Source of the DNA: DAOSVX01 sp964447275
Lineage (GTDB): Bacteria; Bacillota_I; Bacilli_A; RF39; UBA660
Assembly (NCBI GenBank): GCA_964447275.1
Contig: CAYURI010000001.1
Span: 1-64,000 of the forward strand
Direction: 5' to 3'
Length of the DNA: 64,000 nt
The notes beneath the pieces are model-generated. The model ran no database searches. It was not told the origin of the DNA and worked only from the letters and a program-made list of their open reading frames with translations. Made by a program: the position numbers and the translations under genes. Numbering within the stretch: the first letter of the stretch is position 1; each line of letters begins with the position of its first letter. Positions 17,522 through 25,764 of this stretch are shown here, one piece after another.

Positions 17522-17550
17522 ATTATATCATTATAATATAATTTTCTCAA
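17522..17550 (-). promoter_or_regulatory. tRNA-Leu promoter
   Basis: TTGAGA (17545-17550) and TATAAT (17522-17527) are 17 bases apart on the minus strand, directly upstream of the tRNA. The -35 overlaps the pbpB stop codon. Confidence 0.8.
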
Positions 17551-19724
17551 TCTTCACTATTTTCTTCTTCAGTGGTAGTAACGGGATTTAAATAACTTTC
17601 ATATTTATTGTTAAGTTTGAATGTTAAGGTGCTTTTTAAATCTATTGATGATCCTGGTAATAAAGATGTTTCATAAACATAGCCATAACCATCATATTCA
17701 CATTTTAGCTTAATAAAGTTACAATAATTTTTTATTTCATTAGTTGTCCAACCAATTACATTTGGTAACGTATAATTAGTTCCATTAGTTAATAAATATA
17801 ATTTATCATTAGCAATCATTTCCGTATTCTTTTTGGGGAATTGATCAATTATTTTAGTTCCATCACCAATTATAATTGGCGTTATACCTAAAGCTTCTAA
17901 TGCTGTTTTGGCTTCTTCAGTATTTTTACTAATGTAAGAACTAATTTTAATAACTTTAGATACTTCTTTTTCTGTTTCTGTAATGTTTTTATAGGTGGCA
18001 ATATCATCAACAATGCCTGATACCATATTAGCAACTGTTTTTAAAGAACCAACTAATTGTTTAACCGAAACATAAACAATGTATTCAGGATCTTCATAAG
18101 GGAAAAGTCCGGCAAAACTACGAATATAATTATATTCGCCAGTCAAATAGCCACCACTACTAGAAGGTATTTGGGCTGTACCAGTTTTACCAATTAAAGT
18201 AACCGTTTTCGGTTGATAATATTTAGCAGTTGTTAATCCACTATAAACAACATCTTTCATCATATCTTTTAATTTATTAATAGTCTCACTACTAGCTACT
18301 TTTTTCACTTCAGTTTTTTTAGATTTATATAATACTTCACCAGTATCATGATCAACTATTTTATCAACAATGTATGGTTTTAACATCATACCATCATTAG
18401 CTAATGCTGTTAAAGCTTGAATATTTTGAATTGGAGTGGTTGTAATTCCTTGGCCAAAAGCAGCATTAGATATTTCAATATCATATTTAAAATTAATTGT
18501 CCCCGCTGATTCATTAGGTAGTTCAATTCCTGTTTTAGAACCAAACCCTAACAATTCATAATAAGCTTTTAAACGATCCTTACCAAGTTTTTGAGCTAGT
18601 TTAGCAGCAGCAACATTTGAAGAGTAAGAAAAGCCCTGATCATAAGTAATTACACCCCAACCAACATTATTAAAATCTTTAATAGTAATATCACCGATAT
18701 TTAGAGTTCCTGATTGATACGTATCAGTACCATTATAAACACCATTTTCCATGGCTGCCATAAAAGAAAATACCTTCATTGTACTTCCTGGTTCATAAGC
18801 ATATTGAGTAAGTGGTGTTAAATAACTATTAATGTCTAGTGTATTAGGATCAAAGCTAGGTGATGAAGCACTACCAACAATTGCGCCAGTTTTAGCATCA
18901 GCTACCGTAATTGTCATCCAAGCCAAATCATAAGCATCGTCAATTTCTTTAACCGCATTTTCTAGTTTTAATTGAATAGTATTATCAATTGTTAAGAAAA
19001 TATCAGCCCCATCAATTGGCTCATCTGTAATTGATGGCGTATTAGGAATTTGATAACCATAAGCATCTTTTTGATACTCAGTATAACCATCAGTTCCAGC
19101 TAGATAATTATCATAATAAGCTTCTATACCCATTTCACCAATTATTTTCCCACTATCATTTTTCTTGGCATAACCAAGAACATAGGAAGCAAAGTTCCCC
19201 ATTTGATAATATCTTTTTGTGCTAGAAACAAATCCTATTCCTGGTAAATTGGCTTTTTCAATTTCTTCTTTGACAAGCTCAGTTATCCCTCTACCACTAG
19301 GTCCTAGTTCCACTTGATAAGCATCTTTATTTAATAAAGCTAAAATATCGTCTTTAGTCATTTTATTATTCTTGATATATTTATTAAATATTTCATATAA
19401 TTTATTAGCAGTATTTTCTTTATCTACTACATGCTCCGGATTATTTTTATTAGTAGTTCTACTTTCTTCTAAGAAAGCTATTACTGTATAAGAATTAACA
19501 TTTTGAGCAAGAACTTCCCCACTTATATCATAAATGGTCCCTCTTGCTGCATACAAAGTGGTTTTTACGGTATCACGATTCTTAGCAAAAGCTTTTAAAT
19601 CAACGCCATCAACATTATGAGTAATAGCAATAAAAACCATCTTAATGATTATTAAACCAAATAAAAAAACAATACCAAGAAGAAAAATATTATTGATTTT
19701 TACTGTATTGTTTTTATTTTTCAT
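17547..19724 (-). CDS. pbpB: Division transpeptidase (class B PBP with PASTA domains)
   Basis: This class B penicillin-binding protein cross-links septal peptidoglycan (PBP2B/FtsI/SpoVD group). The 725 residues comprise a membrane anchor at about 12-34, a dimerisation domain and the transpeptidase domain with all three motifs: SxxK in PGSTMKVFS near 310, SSN in YSSNVAAAK near 367, and KTG in GKTGTAQIP near 503. Two PASTA-like domains end the protein (about 590-645 and 655-705), as in Gram-positive division PBPs. It sits in the conserved mraZ-rsmH-ftsL-pbpB order, 13 bases after ftsL. Confidence 0.95.
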   Translation of the reverse strand: MKNKNNTVKINNIFLLGIVFLFGLIIIKMVFIAITHNVDGVDLKAFAKNRDTVKTTLYAARGTIYDISGEVLAQNVNSYTVIAFLEESRTTNKNNPEHVVDKENTANKLYEIFNKYIKNNKMTKDDILALLNKDAYQVELGPSGRGITELVKEEIEKANLPGIGFVSSTKRYYQMGNFASYVLGYAKKNDSGKIIGEMGIEAYYDNYLAGTDGYTEYQKDAYGYQIPNTPSITDEPIDGADIFLTIDNTIQLKLENAVKEIDDAYDLAWMTITVADAKTGAIVGSASSPSFDPNTLDINSYLTPLTQYAYEPGSTMKVFSFMAAMENGVYNGTDTYQSGTLNIGDITIKDFNNVGWGVITYDQGFSYSSNVAAAKLAQKLGKDRLKAYYELLGFGSKTGIELPNESAGTINFKYDIEISNAAFGQGITTTPIQNIQALTALANDGMMLKPYIVDKIVDHDTGEVLYKSKKTEVKKVASSETINKLKDMMKDVVYSGLTTAKYYQPKTVTLIGKTGTAQIPSSSGGYLTGEYNYIRSFAGLFPYEDPEYIVYVSVKQLVGSLKTVANMVSGIVDDIATYKNITETEKEVSKVIKISSYISKNTEEAKTALEALGITPIIIGDGTKIIDQFPKKNTEMIANDKLYLLTNGTNYTLPNVIGWTTNEIKNYCNFIKLKCEYDGYGYVYETSLLPGSSIDLKSTLTFKLNNKYESYLNPVTTTEEENSED

Positions 19725-19737
19725 ATAAATTACCTCA

Positions 19738-20034
19738 TTAGTTATTATTTATCGTTTTGATATTACTATTATTATAAGATAATCCTTCCGCTTTTGCAAT
19801 GTCTTGAATATTATCTAAAGATGCTAGTTCATTAATTTTCATATATAAGCTTTCATTTAAGCCGGTTTGTTTAGTTATTTTACTTTTAAGTCTTTCTACC
19901 TCAATATTTGTTTTAGTTAATGTTGCTTTAGAAAAAACTATTAACATCGGAGTCGCAATTAACATCATAAAAAGTATAAAAAACAAGAACTTCTCGCCTT
20001 TAAATAATTTTATTTTTGCTCCTCTTTGTTTCAT
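19738..20034 (-). CDS. ftsL: Cell division protein FtsL-like
   Basis: This is a small bitopic protein of 98 residues: a basic N-terminus, one membrane helix at about 14-36, and an extracellular coiled coil (about 40-80). The sequence is weakly conserved in this family, so the call rests on topology and on position between rsmH and pbpB, where ftsL is always found. It would join DivIB in activating the septal synthase. Gaps on both sides are 2 and 13 bases. Confidence 0.82.
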   Translation of the reverse strand: MKQRGAKIKLFKGEKFLFFILFMMLIATPMLIVFSKATLTKTNIEVERLKSKITKQTGLNESLYMKINELASLDNIQDIAKAEGLSYNNSNIKTINNN

Positions 20035-20036
20035 AT

Positions 20037-20960
20037 CTATAACCTCTCTATAACTCTTAACTTTGCACTTTTGCTTCGACTATTTTCATTTAGTTCTTCT
20101 AAGTCGGCAATTATTGGTTTTTTATTAATTAATTTAATAATTGGCTTATATTCTTCAGGTATTTCGTTTAAGCCTTTTACTAAAGGATCAATTTCACTAT
20201 ATTTATTAAATATTTGTTTAACTATTCTATCTTCTAAAGAATGAAATGTTATAACACATATTCTGCCACCCTTTTTAAGTAAGTTAATGGCATCGGGAAG
20301 GACTTTGGCAAGTGTTTCTAATTCTTTATTAACTTCAATTCTAATTGCTTGAAAAATCTTTCTTTCGGGATGATTTTGTATAAAGTATTTTACTGGTACA
20401 GAAGATTTAATTATTTCAACTAGTTCAGTCGTTCTTTCAATTGCCTTTACTTGTCTTCTTTCAACTATCTTCTTAGCAATTACTTTAGAAAACCTTTCTT
20501 CTCCATAGGTGAAGAAAATATCCGTTAATTTGGTTAATTCATAATTATTTATGACATACTTGGCATCAAGTTTTTGTTCTTGATCCATCCGCATATCTAA
20601 TATGGCATCTTTCATAAAGGTAAAGCCTCTACTAGCATCATCAATTTGGGGACTACTTAGTCCTAAATCAAAGATAATACCATCTACTTTATCAATTCCT
20701 TCTTTAAGAAGACATTCTTTTAAATTAACAAAGTTACTATGAATTAATTTAAAGTTTTGACCAATACTAGATAACTCTTTTTGACTAAATGTAAGAGCCT
20801 CTTGATCTTGATCGAAGGCGAATAGGAAACCCCTTTTTAATTTCCTTAATATCTCTTTGCTGTGTCCAGCATAACCAAGTGTTGCATCTACGTATATACC
20901 ATCACTACTAATATTTAATAACTCAATAGTTGTTTTTTTTAAAACACTATAATGCTTCAT
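20037..20960 (-). CDS. rsmH: 16S rRNA (cytosine-1402 N4)-methyltransferase RsmH
   Basis: RsmH (MraW) methylates N4 of C1402 in 16S rRNA. Starting at ATG 20960, the protein has 307 residues and begins MKHYSVLKKTTIELL, matching the usual family start. A TTG 18 bases upstream is less likely. The SAM-binding DATLGYAGHS is near residue 26, IIFDLGLSSPQID near 97, and the C-terminal GGRICVITFHSLEDR near 240. The start overlaps the end of mraZ by 14 bases, so translation is coupled. Confidence 0.95.
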   Translation of the reverse strand: MKHYSVLKKTTIELLNISSDGIYVDATLGYAGHSKEILRKLKRGFLFAFDQDQEALTFSQKELSSIGQNFKLIHSNFVNLKECLLKEGIDKVDGIIFDLGLSSPQIDDASRGFTFMKDAILDMRMDQEQKLDAKYVINNYELTKLTDIFFTYGEERFSKVIAKKIVERRQVKAIERTTELVEIIKSSVPVKYFIQNHPERKIFQAIRIEVNKELETLAKVLPDAINLLKKGGRICVITFHSLEDRIVKQIFNKYSEIDPLVKGLNEIPEEYKPIIKLINKKPIIADLEELNENSRSKSAKLRVIERL

Positions 20961-21393
20961 GATTAGGTACTTCTTCAAATAGATGTTCAGCTATGTCGGC
21001 TAATTTATCTTCATTATCAGTGAAGAATTTGTCCCATCCCTCTTTTGACCAAACTTCTAGTCGGTCGTTTGCGCCGATTATCACAACTTCTTTGTTCAAA
21101 TCGGCGTAACTAACCAATGGGGAGGTAATGTTAATTCGACCTTGTTTGTCAAATTCACATTCAGCAGCACCTGATAGAAAGAATCTAATAAAATCTCTGG
21201 CGTCTTTCTTAGTAAATGGTAGAGTTTTTAGCCTGCTTACAATACTATTCCATTCTGTTAATGAATAAATAAATAGACATTTTTCTAAGCCTCTAGTTAC
21301 AATGAACTTTTCGCCCAATTCATAACGAAACTTAGATGGAATAATTAATCTGCCTTTGTCATCAATCGTATGATGATACTCGCCCATAAACAT
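20947..21393 (-). CDS. mraZ: Transcriptional regulator MraZ
   Basis: MraZ is the AbrB-like DNA-binding regulator that opens the dcw cluster. The 148 residues hold two MraZ half-repeats: GEYHHTIDDKGRLIIPSKFR at the N-terminus and ECEFDKQGRINITSPLV near 78, both with the D-x-x-GR(L/I) signature. The start is ATG 21393, with GGGGGATTTCA before it; the frame continues upstream into the operator region but without a binding site. It probably regulates its own operon through the repeats just upstream. Confidence 0.95.
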   Translation of the reverse strand: MFMGEYHHTIDDKGRLIIPSKFRYELGEKFIVTRGLEKCLFIYSLTEWNSIVSRLKTLPFTKKDARDFIRFFLSGAAECEFDKQGRINITSPLVSYADLNKEVVIIGANDRLEVWSKEGWDKFFTDNEDKLADIAEHLFEEVPNHEAL

Positions 21394-21403
21394 TGAAATC
21401 CCC

Positions 21404-21439
21404 CACTTTCTACCACTATGTGGCACTTGCTACCACTAT
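21404..21439 (-). promoter_or_regulatory. Probable MraZ operator (16-base direct repeat)
   Basis: Two copies of CACTT(G/T)CTACCACTAT on the plus strand lie at 21404-21419 and 21424-21439, 15 of 16 identical with a 20-base period. On the minus strand each reads ATAGTGGTAG(C/A)AAGTG, like the GTG-rich direct repeats MraZ binds in other bacteria. They overlap the -10 box and the start of the transcript. Confidence 0.72.
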
Positions 21440-21466
21440 AATACACCACAACAAAAAAAATGTAAA
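21438..21466 (-). promoter_or_regulatory. mraZ operon promoter
   Basis: TTTACA (21461-21466) and TATTAT (21438-21443) are 17 bases apart on the minus strand. The -10 touches the first operator repeat. Confidence 0.7.
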
Positions 21467-21506
21467 GTACTTTTTACATTTTTTTCTTTATTTACATTAT
21501 TTTTTT

Positions 21507-21809
21507 TTACTTTGAAGTTGTTCTTGTTAAAGTTGCTTTTTTAGTTACTTTGCCAGGAGCTTTTTTAGTCTCTTTTTTAACAATTTTCTTTGCTTCCTTA
21601 ACAGCCTTAACTTTCTTTTCTTCCTTAACTTCTTCTTTAGATGCGACTACTTCTTTACCTTTATAATATCCACATTTTGGACACATTCTATGAGGTCTAA
21701 TAGTTGCTTTACAGTTTGGACATATTACTAATGCTCCGACTTCTTTCTTTAAATGAGTACGACGCATTCTCTTTTTTGTTTTACTTGTTCTTCTAAATGG
21801 AACTGCCAT
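21507..21809 (-). CDS. rpmF: Ribosomal protein L32 with a Lys-rich C-terminal extension
   Basis: Residues 1-52 are a normal bL32: MAVPFRRTSKTKKRMRRTH, then a zinc ribbon of CPNC (30-33) and CPKC (43-46). The protein continues for about 48 residues of Lys/Glu/Ala/Val-rich sequence, where bL32 usually ends at about 57-60. The tail looks like a disordered histone-like or r-protein extension and would face solvent. GGAAGGAGAG precedes the ATG. rpmF follows the DUF177 gene, the common bacterial arrangement. Confidence 0.93.
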   Translation of the reverse strand: MAVPFRRTSKTKKRMRRTHLKKEVGALVICPNCKATIRPHRMCPKCGYYKGKEVVASKEEVKEEKKVKAVKEAKKIVKKETKKAPGKVTKKATLTRTTSK

Positions 21810-21835
21810 AGTATCTCTCCTTCCGTTTTGATAAT

Positions 21836-22243
21836 CTAATTATCTTTTAATTCCCAACCTTCCCCTTTTAAATTAATAGGGTTTTCATTATTAACAATTC
21901 TAATTGGTACTTCCAATAAAACATTTTCCCATAAAATGGGTTCAATATCAAGTATATTTTGCTTAATTTCATTATTTTCGTCTAGTTTTTCCTCAATTTC
22001 AACATTATATGGATAATCTATTAGTTCTAAAGTCCTACTATCTTTTAAAACCATTATACCTTTAGCTTCTAATTCTAAGTTGATGTTATTATTGAAATCT
22101 TTATAAATTCTGCCAAAAACTGTTATTTCTTTCAAATTAATAATATCAGTTTCTTGCCATAGTTCTTTTTTAATTAGAAACAAACCATTTATTTCTATTT
22201 CTTTTGCTTGATTATATATTAACTTTGTTAAATCAATTTTCAT
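21836..22243 (-). CDS. DUF177 (YceD-like) protein
   Basis: This acidic 135-residue protein lies directly upstream of rpmF, where DUF177/YceD proteins are encoded in most bacteria. It has the family's pattern of a beta-rich N-terminal part, an IYKDFNN...LEAKG core and an acidic C-terminal region. YceD proteins are linked to large-subunit rRNA or ribosome biogenesis. The usual Cys pair of the core (CxRCL) is replaced here by GIMVLK, so no metal site is expected. The start is ATG 22243, after GAGG. Confidence 0.72.
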   Translation of the reverse strand: MKIDLTKLIYNQAKEIEINGLFLIKKELWQETDIINLKEITVFGRIYKDFNNNINLELEAKGIMVLKDSRTLELIDYPYNVEIEEKLDENNEIKQNILDIEPILWENVLLEVPIRIVNNENPINLKGEGWELKDN

Positions 22244-22817
22244 CAATAGCCTCTTTATTAATTTTCCTTTTTGCTTTCATACCACTAGCTTTATTTTTTA
22301 AATACTCAGTCAAATAATAATATAATTCTAACATTCTTTCAACATTTGCAGATGTTTCATTTAAATATATATTATCCCCAAATAATAAGCAGTATTCTCT
22401 TGGAACAATTGCTTCTCCTGTTTCTTCATCAAAGATTGTTTTAGGTAATTCATCTAAGTCAATATCTTTTGCCGATTTAGCAAATCCTTTTGAAAAAATA
22501 ATTGATATTCTTTCTTCGTCTTGGCTAAAAGTTACTGTGCTTGGCATTTCATTATCCCTTGATTTTTGAAAAGGATTTTCGCTTGATAGAGAAAATGATA
22601 CTTGGTCTATGAAGAGAGGCATTAGCATTTCATATAATTCTTGATCTTCTAACGCATCAATTTCAATCAATATTTTGTGGTTATCAATATAACCATGATC
22701 ATTTTCCATTAAATTAAAATAAACTCTGATATCACCATAAAGATCTATCTGAGCTGTTGCAAAGTTTTCTGCATCGCTGATTATTATTGTTTGTTCATGC
22801 TTTTTAACATTTACCAT
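22233..22817 (-). CDS. Conserved-looking hypothetical protein
   Basis: This is a 194-residue acidic soluble protein with no signal peptide, membrane helix or cofactor motif. The pattern is a beta-rich first half and a helical Lys-rich end. I do not recognise a family. The start at ATG 22817 is favoured by AGGTGA 5 bases upstream; GTG 22826 and ATG 22823 overlap that site. It overlaps the DUF177 gene by 11 bases and is read with rpmF, which suggests a link with ribosome production. Confidence 0.7.
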   Translation of the reverse strand: MVNVKKHEQTIIISDAENFATAQIDLYGDIRVYFNLMENDHGYIDNHKILIEIDALEDQELYEMLMPLFIDQVSFSLSSENPFQKSRDNEMPSTVTFSQDEERISIIFSKGFAKSAKDIDLDELPKTIFDEETGEAIVPREYCLLFGDNIYLNETSANVERMLELYYYLTEYLKNKASGMKAKRKINKEAIDEN

Positions 22818-22839
22818 ATACATCACCTGTTAGTTACAT

Positions 22840-22868
22840 ATACTAACAAATAATATCGCTTTTGGCAA
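22840..22868 (-). promoter_or_regulatory. Promoter of the DUF177-rpmF transcript
   Basis: TTGCCA (22863-22868) and TAGTAT (22840-22845) are 17 bases apart on the minus strand, upstream of the gene at 22817. Confidence 0.6.
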
Positions 22869-22901
22869 CCAATATATGATAAAATTATATTGGTGATTTA
22901 A

Positions 22902-23999
22902 ATGAATGCAATTGGGATAATTTGTGAGTATAACCCTTTTCATAATGGTCATAAATATCATATCCTTGAAGCTAAAGCGATTATCATTTTAGTCATAAAT
23001 GGATATTTTTTAGAACGTGGTGAAGTAAGTATTTTAAGTAAAGAAGCCAAAACCAAAATCGCTTTAGATAATGGTGTTGAATTGGTTATCTCTCTACCTT
23101 TCTTTTATGGTAGTCAAAGCGCTGATAACTTTGCTTATGGAGCAATTAAAATATTAAATGAATTTAAAATAAACGAATTAGTTTTTGGTAGTGAATCAAA
23201 TGATATTAAAAAGTTAAAAAAACTAGCTAGAGAAGAAAAGAAGCTGAGTTTAAAAATTAAATTAAATCTTAAAAAAGGTTTTAGTTATCCTAAAGCACTT
23301 GGTGATTCTTATCAAGAAGAATTAAGTACTCCTAATGATTTACTTGGAGTTTCTTATATTAAAGCTATTAATAAAATCAATAAAAGGATTGTTCCTGTTA
23401 CGATAAAAAGAACTAATAGCTATCATGATATTGATAGTAATGATGAAATAATAAGTGCTTCTAATATTAGAAATAAAATTAATAAGAAAGAAGATATTAC
23501 CAAGTATGTTCCTAAAGGGATTGGAGAACATATTGAAAATATTAATTTAAATGATTTATTCCCATATCTAAAATACAAAATATTAACTGATGATCATTTA
23601 GAAGAATACCTAACAGTTGATGAAGGTATTCAAAACAAACTAATTAAAAATATTAATAAAGTAAATAACATTGAAGAATTAATAGAAAGTATTAAAAGTA
23701 AAAGATATACTTATAATAGACTTAAAAGAATGTTAGTACATATTTTAATTGGGCTTAAAAAAGATGATGTTAAAAAATATAAAGAGTTAGATTATATCCA
23801 AATACTAGGTTTTAATAAACTTGGCCAAGTCTATTTAAATAAATTAAAGAATAAGAACGAAATCAATCTTAAAACCAAAAATTATCAATCAATCATTTAT
23901 AGATATGAAATAAAAAGTGCTAGTCTTTATAATTTAATTAGTAAAAATGATATATTAAAATTTGAAAACAGTCACAAACCAATAAAAAAATCACTTTAA
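22902..23999 (+). CDS. tmcAL: tRNA(Met) cytidine acetate ligase TmcAL
   Basis: TmcAL (YlbM) activates acetate with ATP and acetylates C34 of elongator tRNA-Met. The N-terminus shows the nucleotidyltransferase signature GIICEYNPFHNGH (His-x-Gly-His, residues 5-17) and the later SASNIRNK motif near 188. The 365 residues are somewhat shorter than the roughly 400 of the Bacillus protein. TTGGTGA precedes the ATG. It is divergent from the rpmF transcript and convergent with trmK. Confidence 0.9.
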   Translation: MNAIGIICEYNPFHNGHKYHILEAKAIIILVINGYFLERGEVSILSKEAKTKIALDNGVELVISLPFFYGSQSADNFAYGAIKILNEFKINELVFGSESNDIKKLKKLAREEKKLSLKIKLNLKKGFSYPKALGDSYQEELSTPNDLLGVSYIKAINKINKRIVPVTIKRTNSYHDIDSNDEIISASNIRNKINKKEDITKYVPKGIGEHIENINLNDLFPYLKYKILTDDHLEEYLTVDEGIQNKLIKNINKVNNIEELIESIKSKRYTYNRLKRMLVHILIGLKKDDVKKYKELDYIQILGFNKLGQVYLNKLKNKNEINLKTKNYQSIIYRYEIKSASLYNLISKNDILKFENSHKPIKKSL

Positions 24000-24011
24000 A
24001 CAAGTGATTTT
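23985..24011. terminator. Bidirectional terminator between tmcAL and trmK
   Basis: AAAATCACTT and AAGTGATTTT pair around TAAAC, flanked by an A run on one side and T on the other. The stop codons of both converging genes fall in the loop and the adjoining stem. Confidence 0.8.
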
Positions 24012-24661
24012 ATAATTTTATTTAATAGATACATTTTGTATTTTAATTTTATTGTCGTAATTATCTGCTTTCTAGGCATTAATTTTAATAATTTTAAATA
24101 GCTATCTTTTAGATATTTAAAGTAACTTAGACTCTCTTTTTTAGTTTTTAAAATTGGTCCATATAATAAATCTTCATAAGAATATTTCTTATAACCTTTT
24201 TTAAGCAGCATTGTTATATAGTATTTATTATTATCAAGAACAACACTTTCATCTTTAATATAAAAATTTATGTTACTTAAAAACTTTCTTAGTTCATAAT
24301 GATTATTATTGGCTTGAATAATTATTTTCGTAATATTTTTTAATTTGTTTTTATTTTTTAAAATATCAATAATGGTATAAGAACCTAATCCAGAGATAAT
24401 AATTGTATCTATTTTATCATCTTTAATCGCTTCTAAGCCACTTTCTAGTACTGGATGAATAGCTTTAGTTAGCTTATGCTCTTTGATATTTAAAATAGCA
24501 TTATTTAAAGCTTTAGGATTACTATCACTAACATAACAACTATCTATTATTTGGTTTTCAACTAAATAAATATCTAATAAAGCATGATCACAACCAATAT
24601 CAATTAAATTATCACTACTATTAATAAAAAGAGCAATTTTTTCTAATCTTTTACTTATCAT
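23996..24661 (-). CDS. trmK: tRNA (adenine(22)-N1)-methyltransferase TrmK
   Basis: TrmK methylates N1 of A22 in tRNAs and is typical of Gram-positives and mollicutes. The 221 residues carry the SAM site LIDIGCDHALLDIYLV (near 19), DSNPKAL, and IIISGLGSYTIIDIL (near 90), where the family usually has GMGG. Its start shares one base with the sigA stop (TAATG). The sigA-trmK adjacency is conserved in Bacilli. Confidence 0.9.
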   Translation of the reverse strand: MISKRLEKIALFINSSDNLIDIGCDHALLDIYLVENQIIDSCYVSDSNPKALNNAILNIKEHKLTKAIHPVLESGLEAIKDDKIDTIIISGLGSYTIIDILKNKNKLKNITKIIIQANNNHYELRKFLSNINFYIKDESVVLDNNKYYITMLLKKGYKKYSYEDLLYGPILKTKKESLSYFKYLKDSYLKLLKLMPRKQIITTIKLKYKMYLLNKIIKSLV

Positions 24662-25764
24662 TAGTCAAGTAAAAAGTCCTTTAACTTTTTGGCACGAGAA
24701 GGATGTCTAAGTTTTCTTAAAGCTTTAGCTTCAATTTGTCTTATTCTTTCTCTTGTAACATTAAACTTCTTGCCAACTTCTTCTAAAGTGTGACAAGTTC
24801 CATCAATTAAACCAAAACGTAGTTCTAATACTTCTTGTTCTCTTTCTTGAAGAGTAAGTAAAACACTTTTAATTTCTTCTTTTAAGATTTCATTGGTAGC
24901 ATAATCTTCTGGACTCATATTTCTTTCATCAGGAACAAAGTCACCTAAATGAGAATCTTCTTCCTCACCAATTGGGGTTTCTAAAGATACTGGATCTTGA
25001 CTTATTTTAATTATTTCATTTACTTTTTCAACTGATATTCCCATTTTTTTAGCAAGTTCATCTTCTGATGGTTCTCTATTTAGTTCTAGAGTCATTTGAC
25101 GTTGGATACGCGCCATTTTATTAATGGTTTCAACCATGTGAACCGGGACTCTAATTGTTCTTGCTTGGTCAGCTAAAGCCCTTGTAATAGCTTGTCTAAT
25201 CCACCAAGTAGCATAAGTAGAAAATTTATAACCTTTATCGCAGTCAAACTTTTCTACTGCTTTCATTAAACCAATGTTGCCTTCTTGAATTAAATCAAGA
25301 AATAATAGCCCTCTACCAACATATCTTTTGGCAATTGAAACAACTAAACGAAGATTTGATTCCGCAAGAAGTCTTTTCGCCTCAGCATCCCCACTAGCTA
25401 CTCTTACTGATAAATTCATTTCTTCTTCATTAGAAAGTAAACTAATACGACCAATTTCTTTTAAATACATTCTTACTGGATCATTAATGGTAATATCTTT
25501 AGCAATTACTTCATCTTCAAGAATTAAAGGATGATCGTCTTTTTCAATTAACCCGCCTTCTTCACCTTCGTCACCTTCATTAGCAACAACACTAATATTG
25601 TTTTCAGCTAAAAAGTTATATAAATCATCTAAAGAATCAGCATCAATTTCTAATCCTTTGACATTATCAGCTAATTCTTCAAAAGTAATAAAGCCTTTTT
25701 CTTTACCTTTTTTTAATAAATCTTTCTTTCTTTCATCAAATGTTTTAATTTTTGCAATCATCAT
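24661..25764 (-). CDS. sigA: Housekeeping RNA polymerase sigma factor SigA/RpoD
   Basis: This 367-residue sigma-70 is of primary type. A region 1.1-like N-terminal domain (1-75) precedes region 1.2/2, with DPVRMYLKEIG, LLFLDLIQEGNIGLMKAVEKFD and TYATWWIRQAITRA (near 175-190). Region 3 follows, then region 4 with the helix-turn-helix TLEEVGKKFNVTRERIRQIE near 335 and a C-terminal KLRHPSR. It recognises the TTGACA/TATAAT promoters seen across the window. It overlaps dnaG by 4 bases, the classic dnaG-sigA operon. Confidence 0.97.
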   Translation of the reverse strand: MMIAKIKTFDERKKDLLKKGKEKGFITFEELADNVKGLEIDADSLDDLYNFLAENNISVVANEGDEGEEGGLIEKDDHPLILEDEVIAKDITINDPVRMYLKEIGRISLLSNEEEMNLSVRVASGDAEAKRLLAESNLRLVVSIAKRYVGRGLLFLDLIQEGNIGLMKAVEKFDCDKGYKFSTYATWWIRQAITRALADQARTIRVPVHMVETINKMARIQRQMTLELNREPSEDELAKKMGISVEKVNEIIKISQDPVSLETPIGEEEDSHLGDFVPDERNMSPEDYATNEILKEEIKSVLLTLQEREQEVLELRFGLIDGTCHTLEEVGKKFNVTRERIRQIEAKALRKLRHPSRAKKLKDFLLD

